Origin: Clostridiales bacterium
GTDB lineage: Bacteria > Bacillota > Clostridia > Saccharofermentanales > DTU023
Reading direction: 5' to 3'
Length of the DNA stretch: 64,000 nucleotides
Assembly (NCBI GenBank): GCA_004556455.1
Contig: SFGY01000001.1
Coordinates: 124,001-188,000, forward strand
Part shown: positions 1-6,685 of the stretch, piece by piece
How the letters are laid out: every line of letters begins with the position of its first letter
Numbering within the stretch: position 1 is the first letter of the stretch
Made by a program: the position numbers and the translations under genes
Notes under the pieces: generated by a model
What the model was told of the DNA's origin: nothing
Seen by the model: only the letters and a program-made list of their open reading frames with translations
The model's database searches: none

Positions 1-872
1 CCAATATGGGAGCAGCTCTAACTTTTGAAGCTTTCCGCGGCATCACAGCGGCCCTGGATCCCCGGGTTCACAAGCTTCGTCCGCACCCCGGTCAGCTGGA
101 AGTGGCCAGTTTTATTTTAAACATGCTGGAAGGAAGCTCATCTATCAATACCCGCAAAGGTGATGTGCAGGATCCGTACACCCTGCGCTGTGTGCCTCAG
201 GTTCACGGAGCTGTCTCAGATGTGCTCAGACATGTGAGACAAGAACTGGAAATTGAAATTAACAGTGTGACCGATAATCCTCTGGTTTTCCCGGATAAAG
301 GCGATGTCATTTCAGGGGGTAACTTTCACGGAGAACCTATGGCTCTGAACATGGATTTCCTGGGAATGGCGGCTGCTGAACTCGCGGATATCGCCGAGCG
401 CCGTATTGAACGCATGGTCAACCCTCAGCTCAATGGCGGTCTGCCGGCCTTCCTCGTGGCCAATGGCGGCGTGAATTCTGGCTTTATGATTCCTCAGTAC
501 ACCGCAGCGGCGCTGGTTTCCGAAAACAAGGTGCTTGCCCATCCTGCCAGCGTGGACTCAATCCCATCCTCAGCGAACAAAGAGGACCACGTTTCCATGG
601 GAACGATATCCGCTCGCAAGGCTCTCGAAATTGTGAATAATGTGCGTCAGGTTGTTGCTGTTGAGTGGATTGTTTCGGCTCAGGCCTGTGAGTTCCGTAA
701 AGTGGAGCATTTTGGCCGGGGCACGGCCCAAATGATGAAAGAAATCCGTAAGATTGTTCCCCATCTGGAAGATGACCGCATCCTCTATCCGGATATGCAT
801 GCCATGGATCATGCGATTCGCGAAGGAAAAATGATCGATAAGATTGAAGCGAGCCTGAAAACCAGCTTATAG
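1..872 (+). CDS. hutH: histidine ammonia-lyase, C-terminal part (5' end outside window)
   Basis: Removes ammonia from L-histidine to give urocanate, the first step of histidine degradation in the cytoplasm. The reading frame is open at the left edge (codon phase begins at base 3), so about 290 of roughly 500 residues are present; the Ala-Ser-Gly segment that forms the MIO cofactor lies upstream, out of view. Family hallmarks seen are the EINSVTDNPLVF stretch, the SGGNFHGEP motif, and the later SIPSSANKEDHVSMG segment near the active site. ftcD follows about 25 bases downstream, so the genes are probably one operon. Urocanase (hutU) is not in the window and may lie upstream. Confidence 0.96.
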   Translation, partial: NMGAALTFEAFRGITAALDPRVHKLRPHPGQLEVASFILNMLEGSSSINTRKGDVQDPYTLRCVPQVHGAVSDVLRHVRQELEIEINSVTDNPLVFPDKGDVISGGNFHGEPMALNMDFLGMAAAELADIAERRIERMVNPQLNGGLPAFLVANGGVNSGFMIPQYTAAALVSENKVLAHPASVDSIPSSANKEDHVSMGTISARKALEIVNNVRQVVAVEWIVSAQACEFRKVEHFGRGTAQMMKEIRKIVPHLEDDRILYPDMHAMDHAIREGKMIDKIEASLKTSL

Positions 873-897
873 CTATATAAAGAAATGGAGATTGATG

Positions 898-1812
898 ATG
901 TTTAGCCAAGTCATTGAGTGTGTGCCTAATTTTAGTAATGGCAGAGACCCTGAAGTCCTGCAGAAAATTATGGCTCCCTTTTATGCAGAAAAAGAAGTCA
1001 AAGTTTTGGATTATAGCCAGGATGAAGATCATAACCGCGCAGTTGTCACCGTGATCGGCACTGCTGCAGGACTGGAAAGGTCCATGGTCAGGGCGGCCGG
1101 TCTTGCGGCTGAATTGATCGACCTGAGAAAGCATGAAGGAGCACACCCCCGTATGGGCGCAACCGATGTGGTTCCTTTTATCCCCATTCGAAACGCTACC
1201 GTAGAAGACTGCGATGCCCTTGCCAGGCGTGTTGGCCAATCGATTGCTGAAAAATACGGCATTCCCGTTTATCTTTATGAAGAGTCTGCGACGCGGCCGG
1301 AAAGACAGAATCTGGCCAACATTCGCAAAGGCCAGTTTGAGGGCTTTGCCGAAAAAATCAAAGATCCCGCCTGGGCGCCTGATTTTGGACAGGCCGAAGT
1401 TCATCCCTCAGCTGGCGTCACAGCTGTGGGCGCCCGCGAACCTTTGATTGCCTACAACATTAACCTGGGTACAGACAATCTGGACATCGCGACGGCCATC
1501 GCCAAAAAAATCCGCTTCATCGGCGGAGGCTTCCGTTACTGTAAAGCGATGGGTGTGGATCTTGCAGATCGGGGCATTGTTCAGGTTTCCATCAACATGA
1601 CTAATTATAAGAAAACGCATCTTTATCAAGTCTTTTCAGCAGTTAAAACCGAGGCCGCACGCTATGGGGTCCCGGTGATCGGATCTGAAGTGATTGGCCT
1701 TCTGCCCATGGAAGCGCTTGTGGACACAGCGATGTATTACCTGCAGCTGGAAGGGTTTGAGACCTCTCAGGTGATCGAGGCTCGTTTATTGGAGGATGAT
1801 GATGAAAAATAA
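898..1812 (+). CDS. ftcD: glutamate formimidoyltransferase
   Basis: Transfers the formimino group of N-formimino-L-glutamate to tetrahydrofolate, releasing glutamate, the last step of the tetrahydrofolate-dependent histidine pathway. The protein opens with QVIECVPNFSNGRDP, typical of the formiminotransferase N-terminal subdomain, and at about 304 residues matches stand-alone bacterial enzymes; the cyclodeaminase domain fused to it in animals is a separate gene here (3248-3895). Three start codons run in tandem (TTG 892, ATG 895, ATG 898); 898 sits 7 nt behind GGAG at 887-890 and is preferred. Its 3' end overlaps hutI by 11 bases, implying translational coupling. Confidence 0.95.
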   Translation: MFSQVIECVPNFSNGRDPEVLQKIMAPFYAEKEVKVLDYSQDEDHNRAVVTVIGTAAGLERSMVRAAGLAAELIDLRKHEGAHPRMGATDVVPFIPIRNATVEDCDALARRVGQSIAEKYGIPVYLYEESATRPERQNLANIRKGQFEGFAEKIKDPAWAPDFGQAEVHPSAGVTAVGAREPLIAYNINLGTDNLDIATAIAKKIRFIGGGFRYCKAMGVDLADRGIVQVSINMTNYKKTHLYQVFSAVKTEAARYGVPVIGSEVIGLLPMEALVDTAMYYLQLEGFETSQVIEARLLEDDDEK

Positions 1813-3073
1813 ACGCAGCCTGATCCTGAGCCACTCTATTTTTACAGCTGATCCACAGCAGGAAAAAGTCGATGGCTATCTGCTGATGGAAGGCCAGCGT
1901 CTGCTTGACGTTAAGCCGGGAACACCCTCAGAGGAAGTTTTAAAATCAGTTGATGAAATGTTGGACTTCCGAAACAAAACCGTTTGTCCCGGACTGATTG
2001 ACCCTCATACGCATCTCATCTTCGGGGGCTCGCGTGAAAATGAGCTGGCGCTCAAGCTTGCCGGTGCTTCCTACATGGAAATTCACAAAGAAGGTGGCAT
2101 TAAGTCTACGGTCAGAAAGACCCGCGAAGCGAGTCTTGATGAACTCCGGCATAAAGCGCTGAAAAGTCTGGAAAGTATGCTTTTGCACGGAACGACAACC
2201 GTCGAGGCAAAAAGTGGTTACGGTCTGGACAAGGAAACGGAACTTCGTTCGCTGCGCCTGATCCGTGAACTGCCGCAGCTTCAGGCACTCGACTTGATCC
2301 CAACCTATCTCGGGGCGCATGATGTCCCTCCTGAATTTGATTCAGCTGAACAGTATGCAGATTTTATCATTGAAGAAATGCTGCCTCTCGTCAAAAAAGA
2401 AGATCTGGCGCAATTTGTCGATATCTTCTGTGAAAAGGGTATTTTTGAACTTGAGACGAGCAGGCGGATTGCAGAAGCAGCTAAAGCCGAAGGCTTCAAG
2501 CTGAAAATCCATGCCGATGAAATCGCCCCCCTTGGCGGGGCGGGATTAGCGGCCGATCTGCACGCGACCTCCGCCGAACACCTCATGTCCATCTCCGATC
2601 AGGACATCCATAAAATGGCTGCTTCGGGTACTGTGGCGGTGCTGCTCCCGGCGACCAGCTATTTTCTTATGGTGAAGGACTTTGCTCCTGCGCGTAAAAT
2701 GCTTGAAGCCGGTGTCCACGTTGCTCTGGCCTCGGACTTTAATCCTGGAAGTTCGCCCTGCGAAAACCTCCAGATGGCCATGTTTATGGCCTGCTACGAG
2801 ATGAAGCTCACACCCGAAGAAATTCTCCGGGCGGTTACTCGTGAAGCCGCCAGAGCGATCTCCCGTGAAGACGAGATCGGCCAGCTCAAAAAAGGCTTTT
2901 TGGCGGACATCACCGTTTTCGATGCTCCCAGTCCTGCTTATCTACTCTATCATTTCGGCATTAACTCGGTCTGTGATGTGTTCAAGAGTGGTGAGCATGT
3001 TGTCCGGAATGGATGTATCTCAACCGCAGCTGTGGCATCGCTTCTGGCCTCCAGAAGAGGGGCTGAGCAGTAA
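1802..3073 (+). CDS. hutI: imidazolonepropionase
   Basis: Hydrolyses 4-imidazolone-5-propionate to N-formimino-L-glutamate, the substrate of the preceding gene product. It is a metal-dependent amidohydrolase: the metal-binding DPHTHL motif follows a short N-terminal beta domain, then KSGYGLD, YLGAHDVPPEF, KIHADEIAPLGG with a metal/substrate His, EHLM, and ASDFNPGSSP with the conserved Asp. About 423 residues, normal for the family. GGAGG at 1791-1795 is followed by three in-frame ATGs (1796, 1799, 1802); 1802 has the best spacing. The start lies inside the end of ftcD. Confidence 0.97.
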   Translation: MKNKRSLILSHSIFTADPQQEKVDGYLLMEGQRLLDVKPGTPSEEVLKSVDEMLDFRNKTVCPGLIDPHTHLIFGGSRENELALKLAGASYMEIHKEGGIKSTVRKTREASLDELRHKALKSLESMLLHGTTTVEAKSGYGLDKETELRSLRLIRELPQLQALDLIPTYLGAHDVPPEFDSAEQYADFIIEEMLPLVKKEDLAQFVDIFCEKGIFELETSRRIAEAAKAEGFKLKIHADEIAPLGGAGLAADLHATSAEHLMSISDQDIHKMAASGTVAVLLPATSYFLMVKDFAPARKMLEAGVHVALASDFNPGSSPCENLQMAMFMACYEMKLTPEEILRAVTREAARAISREDEIGQLKKGFLADITVFDAPSPAYLLYHFGINSVCDVFKSGEHVVRNGCISTAAVASLLASRRGAEQ

Positions 3074-3166
3074 GCTTTCTTCTGGACTGAAAACGTTCCG
3101 ACTTACGCAGGAAGCGATGAGGTTTTCAGCAGCCTTGAAGTCATGTCTGAAACAATATTGATTTAA

Positions 3167-3231
3167 GCCCTCAGGACAAAGAGCCTTAAACTGAGGGGCA
3201 GGGGCCCTGCCTTATAGCTTTGCCGGGCCCT
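3167..3231 (+). other. GC-rich hairpins between hutI and fchA
   Basis: GCCCTCAG at 3167-3174 can pair with CTGAGGGGC at 3191-3199, and the near-palindrome around 3197-3211 (GGCAGGG/CCCTGCC) can alternatively pair with GGGCCCT at 3225-3231. There is no T-run, so this is not a complete intrinsic terminator; an mRNA-stability or partial attenuation element is more likely. The fchA ribosome-binding site follows directly. Confidence 0.4.
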
Positions 3232-3247
3232 AAGAAAGGAAAAAATA

Positions 3248-3895
3248 ATGAACAAGGATTCCATGACCCAAATGACTTTAGTCGATTTTCTTGAGCTCAC
3301 AGCCTCTGATGCCCCCGCGCCTGGAGGCGGCTCTGTGGCAGCCCTGGCCGCAGGACTTGGCGCAGCCCTGGGCAGAATGGTTCTCTGTCTTTCCTATGGA
3401 AAAAAATCTTACGAGGCCCTTCCCGATGAAACACGGAAAAATCTGGAAGCTGCAGAGAAGGATCTCATTGAACTTCGCAACCGCTTTCTCGGCTTGATTG
3501 ATAAGGATACCGAGGCCTTCATGGGTTATATGAAAGCGTTGAAAATGCCCAAAGCCACAGACGACGAAAAAGCAGCCCGCAGTGCGGCGCTGGCCGCGGC
3601 TGCTCTGGCTTCGACAAGGGCTCCGCTGGAAACCGTTGAAAGCTGTGTGGAATGTGCCCGCCTGCTCCCTCAGATTGCAGAATTTGGCAATAAGAATGCA
3701 GTTACGGACGCCGGTGTGGCCTCTCTTATGTGCCGCGCGGCCTGTGAATCCGCCATTTTCAATGTCAAGATCAATCTGCCCTCAGTGAAGGACGAAGCCT
3801 TTGTCAAAGAGGCCGGAGAGCGTTGCGACAAAGCCTTAAAGGAAATAGATAAGCTCAACGCTTCAATCTGCAAGACCGTCTACAGCCGTATCTGA
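3248..3895 (+). CDS. fchA: formiminotetrahydrofolate cyclodeaminase
   Basis: Converts 5-formimino-THF to 5,10-methenyl-THF plus ammonia, completing the hut pathway here and feeding one-carbon units to folate metabolism (FolD is encoded at 40.3 kb). The 215-residue all-helical protein carries the family N-terminal signature SDAPAPGGGSVAALAAGLGA, and the central NKNAVTDAGVA segment. ATG 3248 is preceded by AAAGGA. It ends 16 bases inside the opposite-strand pseudouridine synthase gene, so the two mRNAs overlap antisense; a plus-strand terminator is found at 3955-3984. Confidence 0.94.
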   Translation: MNKDSMTQMTLVDFLELTASDAPAPGGGSVAALAAGLGAALGRMVLCLSYGKKSYEALPDETRKNLEAAEKDLIELRNRFLGLIDKDTEAFMGYMKALKMPKATDDEKAARSAALAAAALASTRAPLETVESCVECARLLPQIAEFGNKNAVTDAGVASLMCRAACESAIFNVKINLPSVKDEAFVKEAGERCDKALKEIDKLNASICKTVYSRI

Positions 3896-4845
3896 CCTGA
3901 AAGACTCTTTTCCGGCAGGCCACAGTGCCTCAAAACAGCCAAAATATCTTCAGGAAGCGGATCCTTTAGATGGATCCGCTTTTTGCTCTGGGGATCTGTA
4001 AAATTCAGAGTTTCAGCGTGCAGGGCCTGACGATCCATGAGACGGTCCAGTTTAATATGTCCTGAAGAGAGAAGGCGAGAAGAGGCTTCAGGAGCTTGCG
4101 ATTTTTCGATGGCTGCATTCAGACTGCTGAGCCCGTAGAGACTATCGCCCAGAAGGGGGCAACCGGCATAGCGTGCATGCACGCGAATCTGATGAGTGCG
4201 GCCACTCTTCAATACAAAGCTCACGAGTGAGAGATCGCTGCTGGGAAAATAATCCAGTTCCTGCCACAAGGTTTCTGCCCTTTTGCCGTCTTCACCTGCT
4301 TCACGGAGAATGATACTGTCACTCGCCCGGCGAATTGAGGCCTGAATACGACCTTCTTTTTCATCGAAACGGCCATGAACGATGGCTAAATAGCGTTTTT
4401 CCATCGGTGACTGCGTGAGCAGCCAGTGAGCATGCCCATTTAAGGCTAGCAGTACGATCCCTGTGGTATCACGGTCCAGTCGATTGACTGGATGCAGCGC
4501 TTGATCGGAAAGAAGGCTGCAGAGATCAGGAAGATTTTTATTGAGACTGGGATGAACCACCATTCCTGCCGGTTTCGAGAGAGCAAGCAACCAGGGACTT
4601 TGATAGAGCAGAGGCAGATCGGCAGGCAGGTGTAATGCTGGTGAATCCGCTTGCGGACTTTCGGCGACAACACTATCACCCTCCTGCAAGAGAGTTTTCA
4701 TACGCGCAAAGTGACCGTTTATTTCGAGATTTCCATGCAGACGAATCGCTTTCACGAGCGTGGGGGAGAGGCCACAATGTCGTTTCAGACCAGTTCCCGC
4801 GCTCGTGCCTGCATCGACAGAATCTGCAGTATAACGAAAAATCAT
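3880..4845 (-). CDS. RluA-family pseudouridine synthase
   Basis: Probable isomerase of uridine to pseudouridine in 23S rRNA or tRNA. A divergent S4-like RNA-binding segment (about residues 15-60) precedes the catalytic domain; the motif HPVNRLDRDTTG holds the catalytic Asp124, and GRTHQIRVH is the second family motif. Length of 321 residues is typical. The ATG at 4845 is preceded by AAAGAGG at good spacing. The gene is divergent from rny and convergent with fchA. A second family member (rluD-like, 9334-10251) is closer to canonical RluD, so the target of this one cannot be assigned. Confidence 0.9.
   Translation of the reverse strand: MIFRYTADSVDAGTSAGTGLKRHCGLSPTLVKAIRLHGNLEINGHFARMKTLLQEGDSVVAESPQADSPALHLPADLPLLYQSPWLLALSKPAGMVVHPSLNKNLPDLCSLLSDQALHPVNRLDRDTTGIVLLALNGHAHWLLTQSPMEKRYLAIVHGRFDEKEGRIQASIRRASDSIILREAGEDGKRAETLWQELDYFPSSDLSLVSFVLKSGRTHQIRVHARYAGCPLLGDSLYGLSSLNAAIEKSQAPEASSRLLSSGHIKLDRLMDRQALHAETLNFTDPQSKKRIHLKDPLPEDILAVLRHCGLPEKSLSGQIRL
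3955..3984 (+). terminator. intrinsic terminator of the hut operon, inside the opposite gene
   Basis: A perfect 10-bp stem, AAGCGGATCC (3955-3964) and GGATCCGCTT (3972-3981), with a 7-nt loop and a following T-run, reads as a rho-independent terminator on the plus strand. It lies about 60 bases beyond the fchA stop and within the 3' coding region of the minus-strand pseudouridine synthase. Confidence 0.8.
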
Positions 4846-4861
4846 GAGCAGACCTCTTTCG

Positions 4862-4890
4862 TTGACATCAAAGTGCTTAAATCATACAAT
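4862..4890 (+). promoter_or_regulatory. sigma-A promoter of rny
   Basis: TTGACA at 4862-4867, a 17-nt spacer, and TACAAT at 4885-4890: one mismatch from the sigma-A consensus. Expected transcription start is near 4897, about 50 nt before the proposed ATT start codon. Confidence 0.88.
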
Positions 4891-4946
4891 ACTAGCGGAA
4901 GTTTTTTACTTGCAACTTGAAAACTAAATATTGGGAGGTGATTGCC

Positions 4947-6509
4947 ATTTATTGGTTATGGATGTTACTGGGGTTTGTTCTCGGTGCCATGCTGCTTTTC
5001 TGGCTGACCTCTTCCTATTACAAAAAAGGTCTTGACAAAGGACGTCGAGAACTTGAGCAAGATAGAGTTCGTTTTCGTGAAGAATCTGAGAAGACTCTGG
5101 CTGCCAATGAAAAAGCAGCCGAAAATCGTAAACGGGAACTGCTCCTGCAGGCAAAGGAAGAAGTCCACAAAGCAAAGCTTGATTTGGATCAATCAGTGCG
5201 TGACAGACGTGCAGAATTGAGCAAAGATTTCAATCGTATGGAACAGCGCGAAGAACAGCTTGGACGCAAGTTAAGTGCTGTTGAACGCAGAGAGAAAGAG
5301 TTGGATGGGCGTGCCCGTTCCCTGGAAGACCGTGAACTCTCGGTCAAACAGGCAGAAGAGGAGAAGCAGGCAGAGCTTGAACGCATTTCAGGCTTAAGCC
5401 CGCAGGAAGCTCAAAAGCAGGTACTGGATCAGGCCCGATTGGAATATCGTCACGACATGGCGATAATGCTCCGCCAGATGGAAGAAGAAGCTAAAGAAAC
5501 AGCTGATGCCAGGGCGAAAGAAATTATCGTCGGCTCGATTCAACGTTATGCCTCTGATTACGTCAGTGATGCCACAGTTTCTGTGGTTAACCTGCCGAAT
5601 GAAGAGATGAAAGGACGTATCATCGGGCGTGAAGGGCGGAATATCCGCACACTTGAAAATCTTACCGGGGTTGACTTGATTATCGATGACACTCCGGAGG
5701 CTGTCATTCTCTCCAGTTTTGATCCGATTCGTCGTGAAATTGCGCGACTTGCCATTGAAAAACTCGTCTTTGATGGGCGCATTCACCCGGCAAGAATCGA
5801 GGAAATGGTCGAAAAAGCCCGCCGTGAGGTGGATCAGACTATGAAAGAAGCCGGTGAACAGGCTGTTTTCGAGACGGGTGTGGTGGGACTGCATCCCGAG
5901 ATTGTCAAACTTCTCGGCCGCATGAAATACCGTACCAGTTATGGACAAAATGTCCTTCAACACTCGATTGAAGTGTGCTGGCTGACCGGAGCTATGGCTG
6001 CGGAGTTGGGACTCGATGTAGCGCTTGCCAAACGTGCAGGTTTGCTGCATGACCTTGGCAAATCAATCGATTTTGAGCTTGAAGGTTCCCACATTGAACT
6101 CGGCGCAGATATGGCGAGAAAATATCATGAGCAGGAGATTGTCGTCAATGCGATTGAATCTCACCATGGGGATGTCGAAGTCATCCATCCGATTGCTGCT
6201 CTGGTTGCTGCCGCGGATGCCATCTCGGCCGCGCGACCGGGCGCCCGCCGCGAGAATGTTGAGACCTATATCAAGCGGATAGAAAAACTGGAAGAAATTG
6301 CCAGCTCCTTTACAGGAGTCGAAAAAGTTTATGCCGTCCAGGCCGGACGCGAAATTCGCGTCATGGTCAAACCTGATGTGGTCAAAGACGATGAGATGAT
6401 TCTCAAAGCTCACGAAGTCAGCAAGAAGATTGAAGATGAACTGAGCTATCCCGGACAGATCAAGGTCCAGATGATTCGTGAAAGTCGCGTCGTCGACTAT
6501 GCCAAATGA
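4947..6509 (+). CDS. rny: ribonuclease Y, probable ATT start
   Basis: Membrane-anchored endoribonuclease that initiates mRNA decay in Firmicutes. Visible in order: an N-terminal membrane segment (about residues 2-20), a long charged coiled coil (about 25-190), a KH RNA-binding domain with GRIIGREGRNIRTLE, and an HD phosphohydrolase domain with HDLGKS. The frame opens at TTG 4917, but the only strong Shine-Dalgarno, GGAGGTGAT at 4934-4942, is 8 nt before an in-frame ATT at 4947 (first residues I-Y-W-L-W-M-L-L). That start gives 520 residues, the length of B. subtilis RNase Y. ATG 4962 is too far from the SD and would trim the membrane helix. A consensus promoter lies at 4862-4890 and a terminator at 6512. 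Confidence 0.93.
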   Translation: MYWLWMLLGFVLGAMLLFWLTSSYYKKGLDKGRRELEQDRVRFREESEKTLAANEKAAENRKRELLLQAKEEVHKAKLDLDQSVRDRRAELSKDFNRMEQREEQLGRKLSAVERREKELDGRARSLEDRELSVKQAEEEKQAELERISGLSPQEAQKQVLDQARLEYRHDMAIMLRQMEEEAKETADARAKEIIVGSIQRYASDYVSDATVSVVNLPNEEMKGRIIGREGRNIRTLENLTGVDLIIDDTPEAVILSSFDPIRREIARLAIEKLVFDGRIHPARIEEMVEKARREVDQTMKEAGEQAVFETGVVGLHPEIVKLLGRMKYRTSYGQNVLQHSIEVCWLTGAMAAELGLDVALAKRAGLLHDLGKSIDFELEGSHIELGADMARKYHEQEIVVNAIESHHGDVEVIHPIAALVAAADAISAARPGARRENVETYIKRIEKLEEIASSFTGVEKVYAVQAGREIRVMVKPDVVKDDEMILKAHEVSKKIEDELSYPGQIKVQMIRESRVVDYAK

Positions 6510-6511
6510 AC

Positions 6512-6563
6512 AAAAGAGGGGCTGTTTCACAACACGGAAGTGTCGTGAAACAGCTCTTTTTTA
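6512..6563 (+). terminator. rho-independent terminator of rny
   Basis: A long stem GGGCTGTTTCAC/GTGAAACAGCTC flanked by A- and T-runs (6512-6560). Its tip contains the core ACACGGAAGTGTCG, nearly the same as the tip of the pnp terminator at 26051. Confidence 0.88.
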
Positions 6564-6669
6564 GTTTCAAAGGCCACCTTCCAGTGTTGAAAGACTTTTG
6601 GGGTATCACTTCAAGGAAAAGTGCGAACAAGGTGATTTTAATTTTGTTGCTTATCTGATCGCCAGCGCA

Positions 6670-6678
6670 TGTTACAAT
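6670..6678 (+). promoter_or_regulatory. extended -10 promoter directly abutting the next start codon
   Basis: TGT then TACAAT (6673-6678) forms an extended -10 element. Seven bases separate it from the ATG at 6686, so the predicted transcription start coincides with the start codon (leaderless mRNA). No good -35 box is seen at 17 nt. Confidence 0.6.
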
Positions 6679-6685
6679 CTGGTTC

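Noticed and set aside
484..1404. 306-codon open frame on the minus strand opposite hutH and ftcD
   Set aside because: It spans two clearly real genes on the other strand, has no recognisable domain and no ribosome-binding site.
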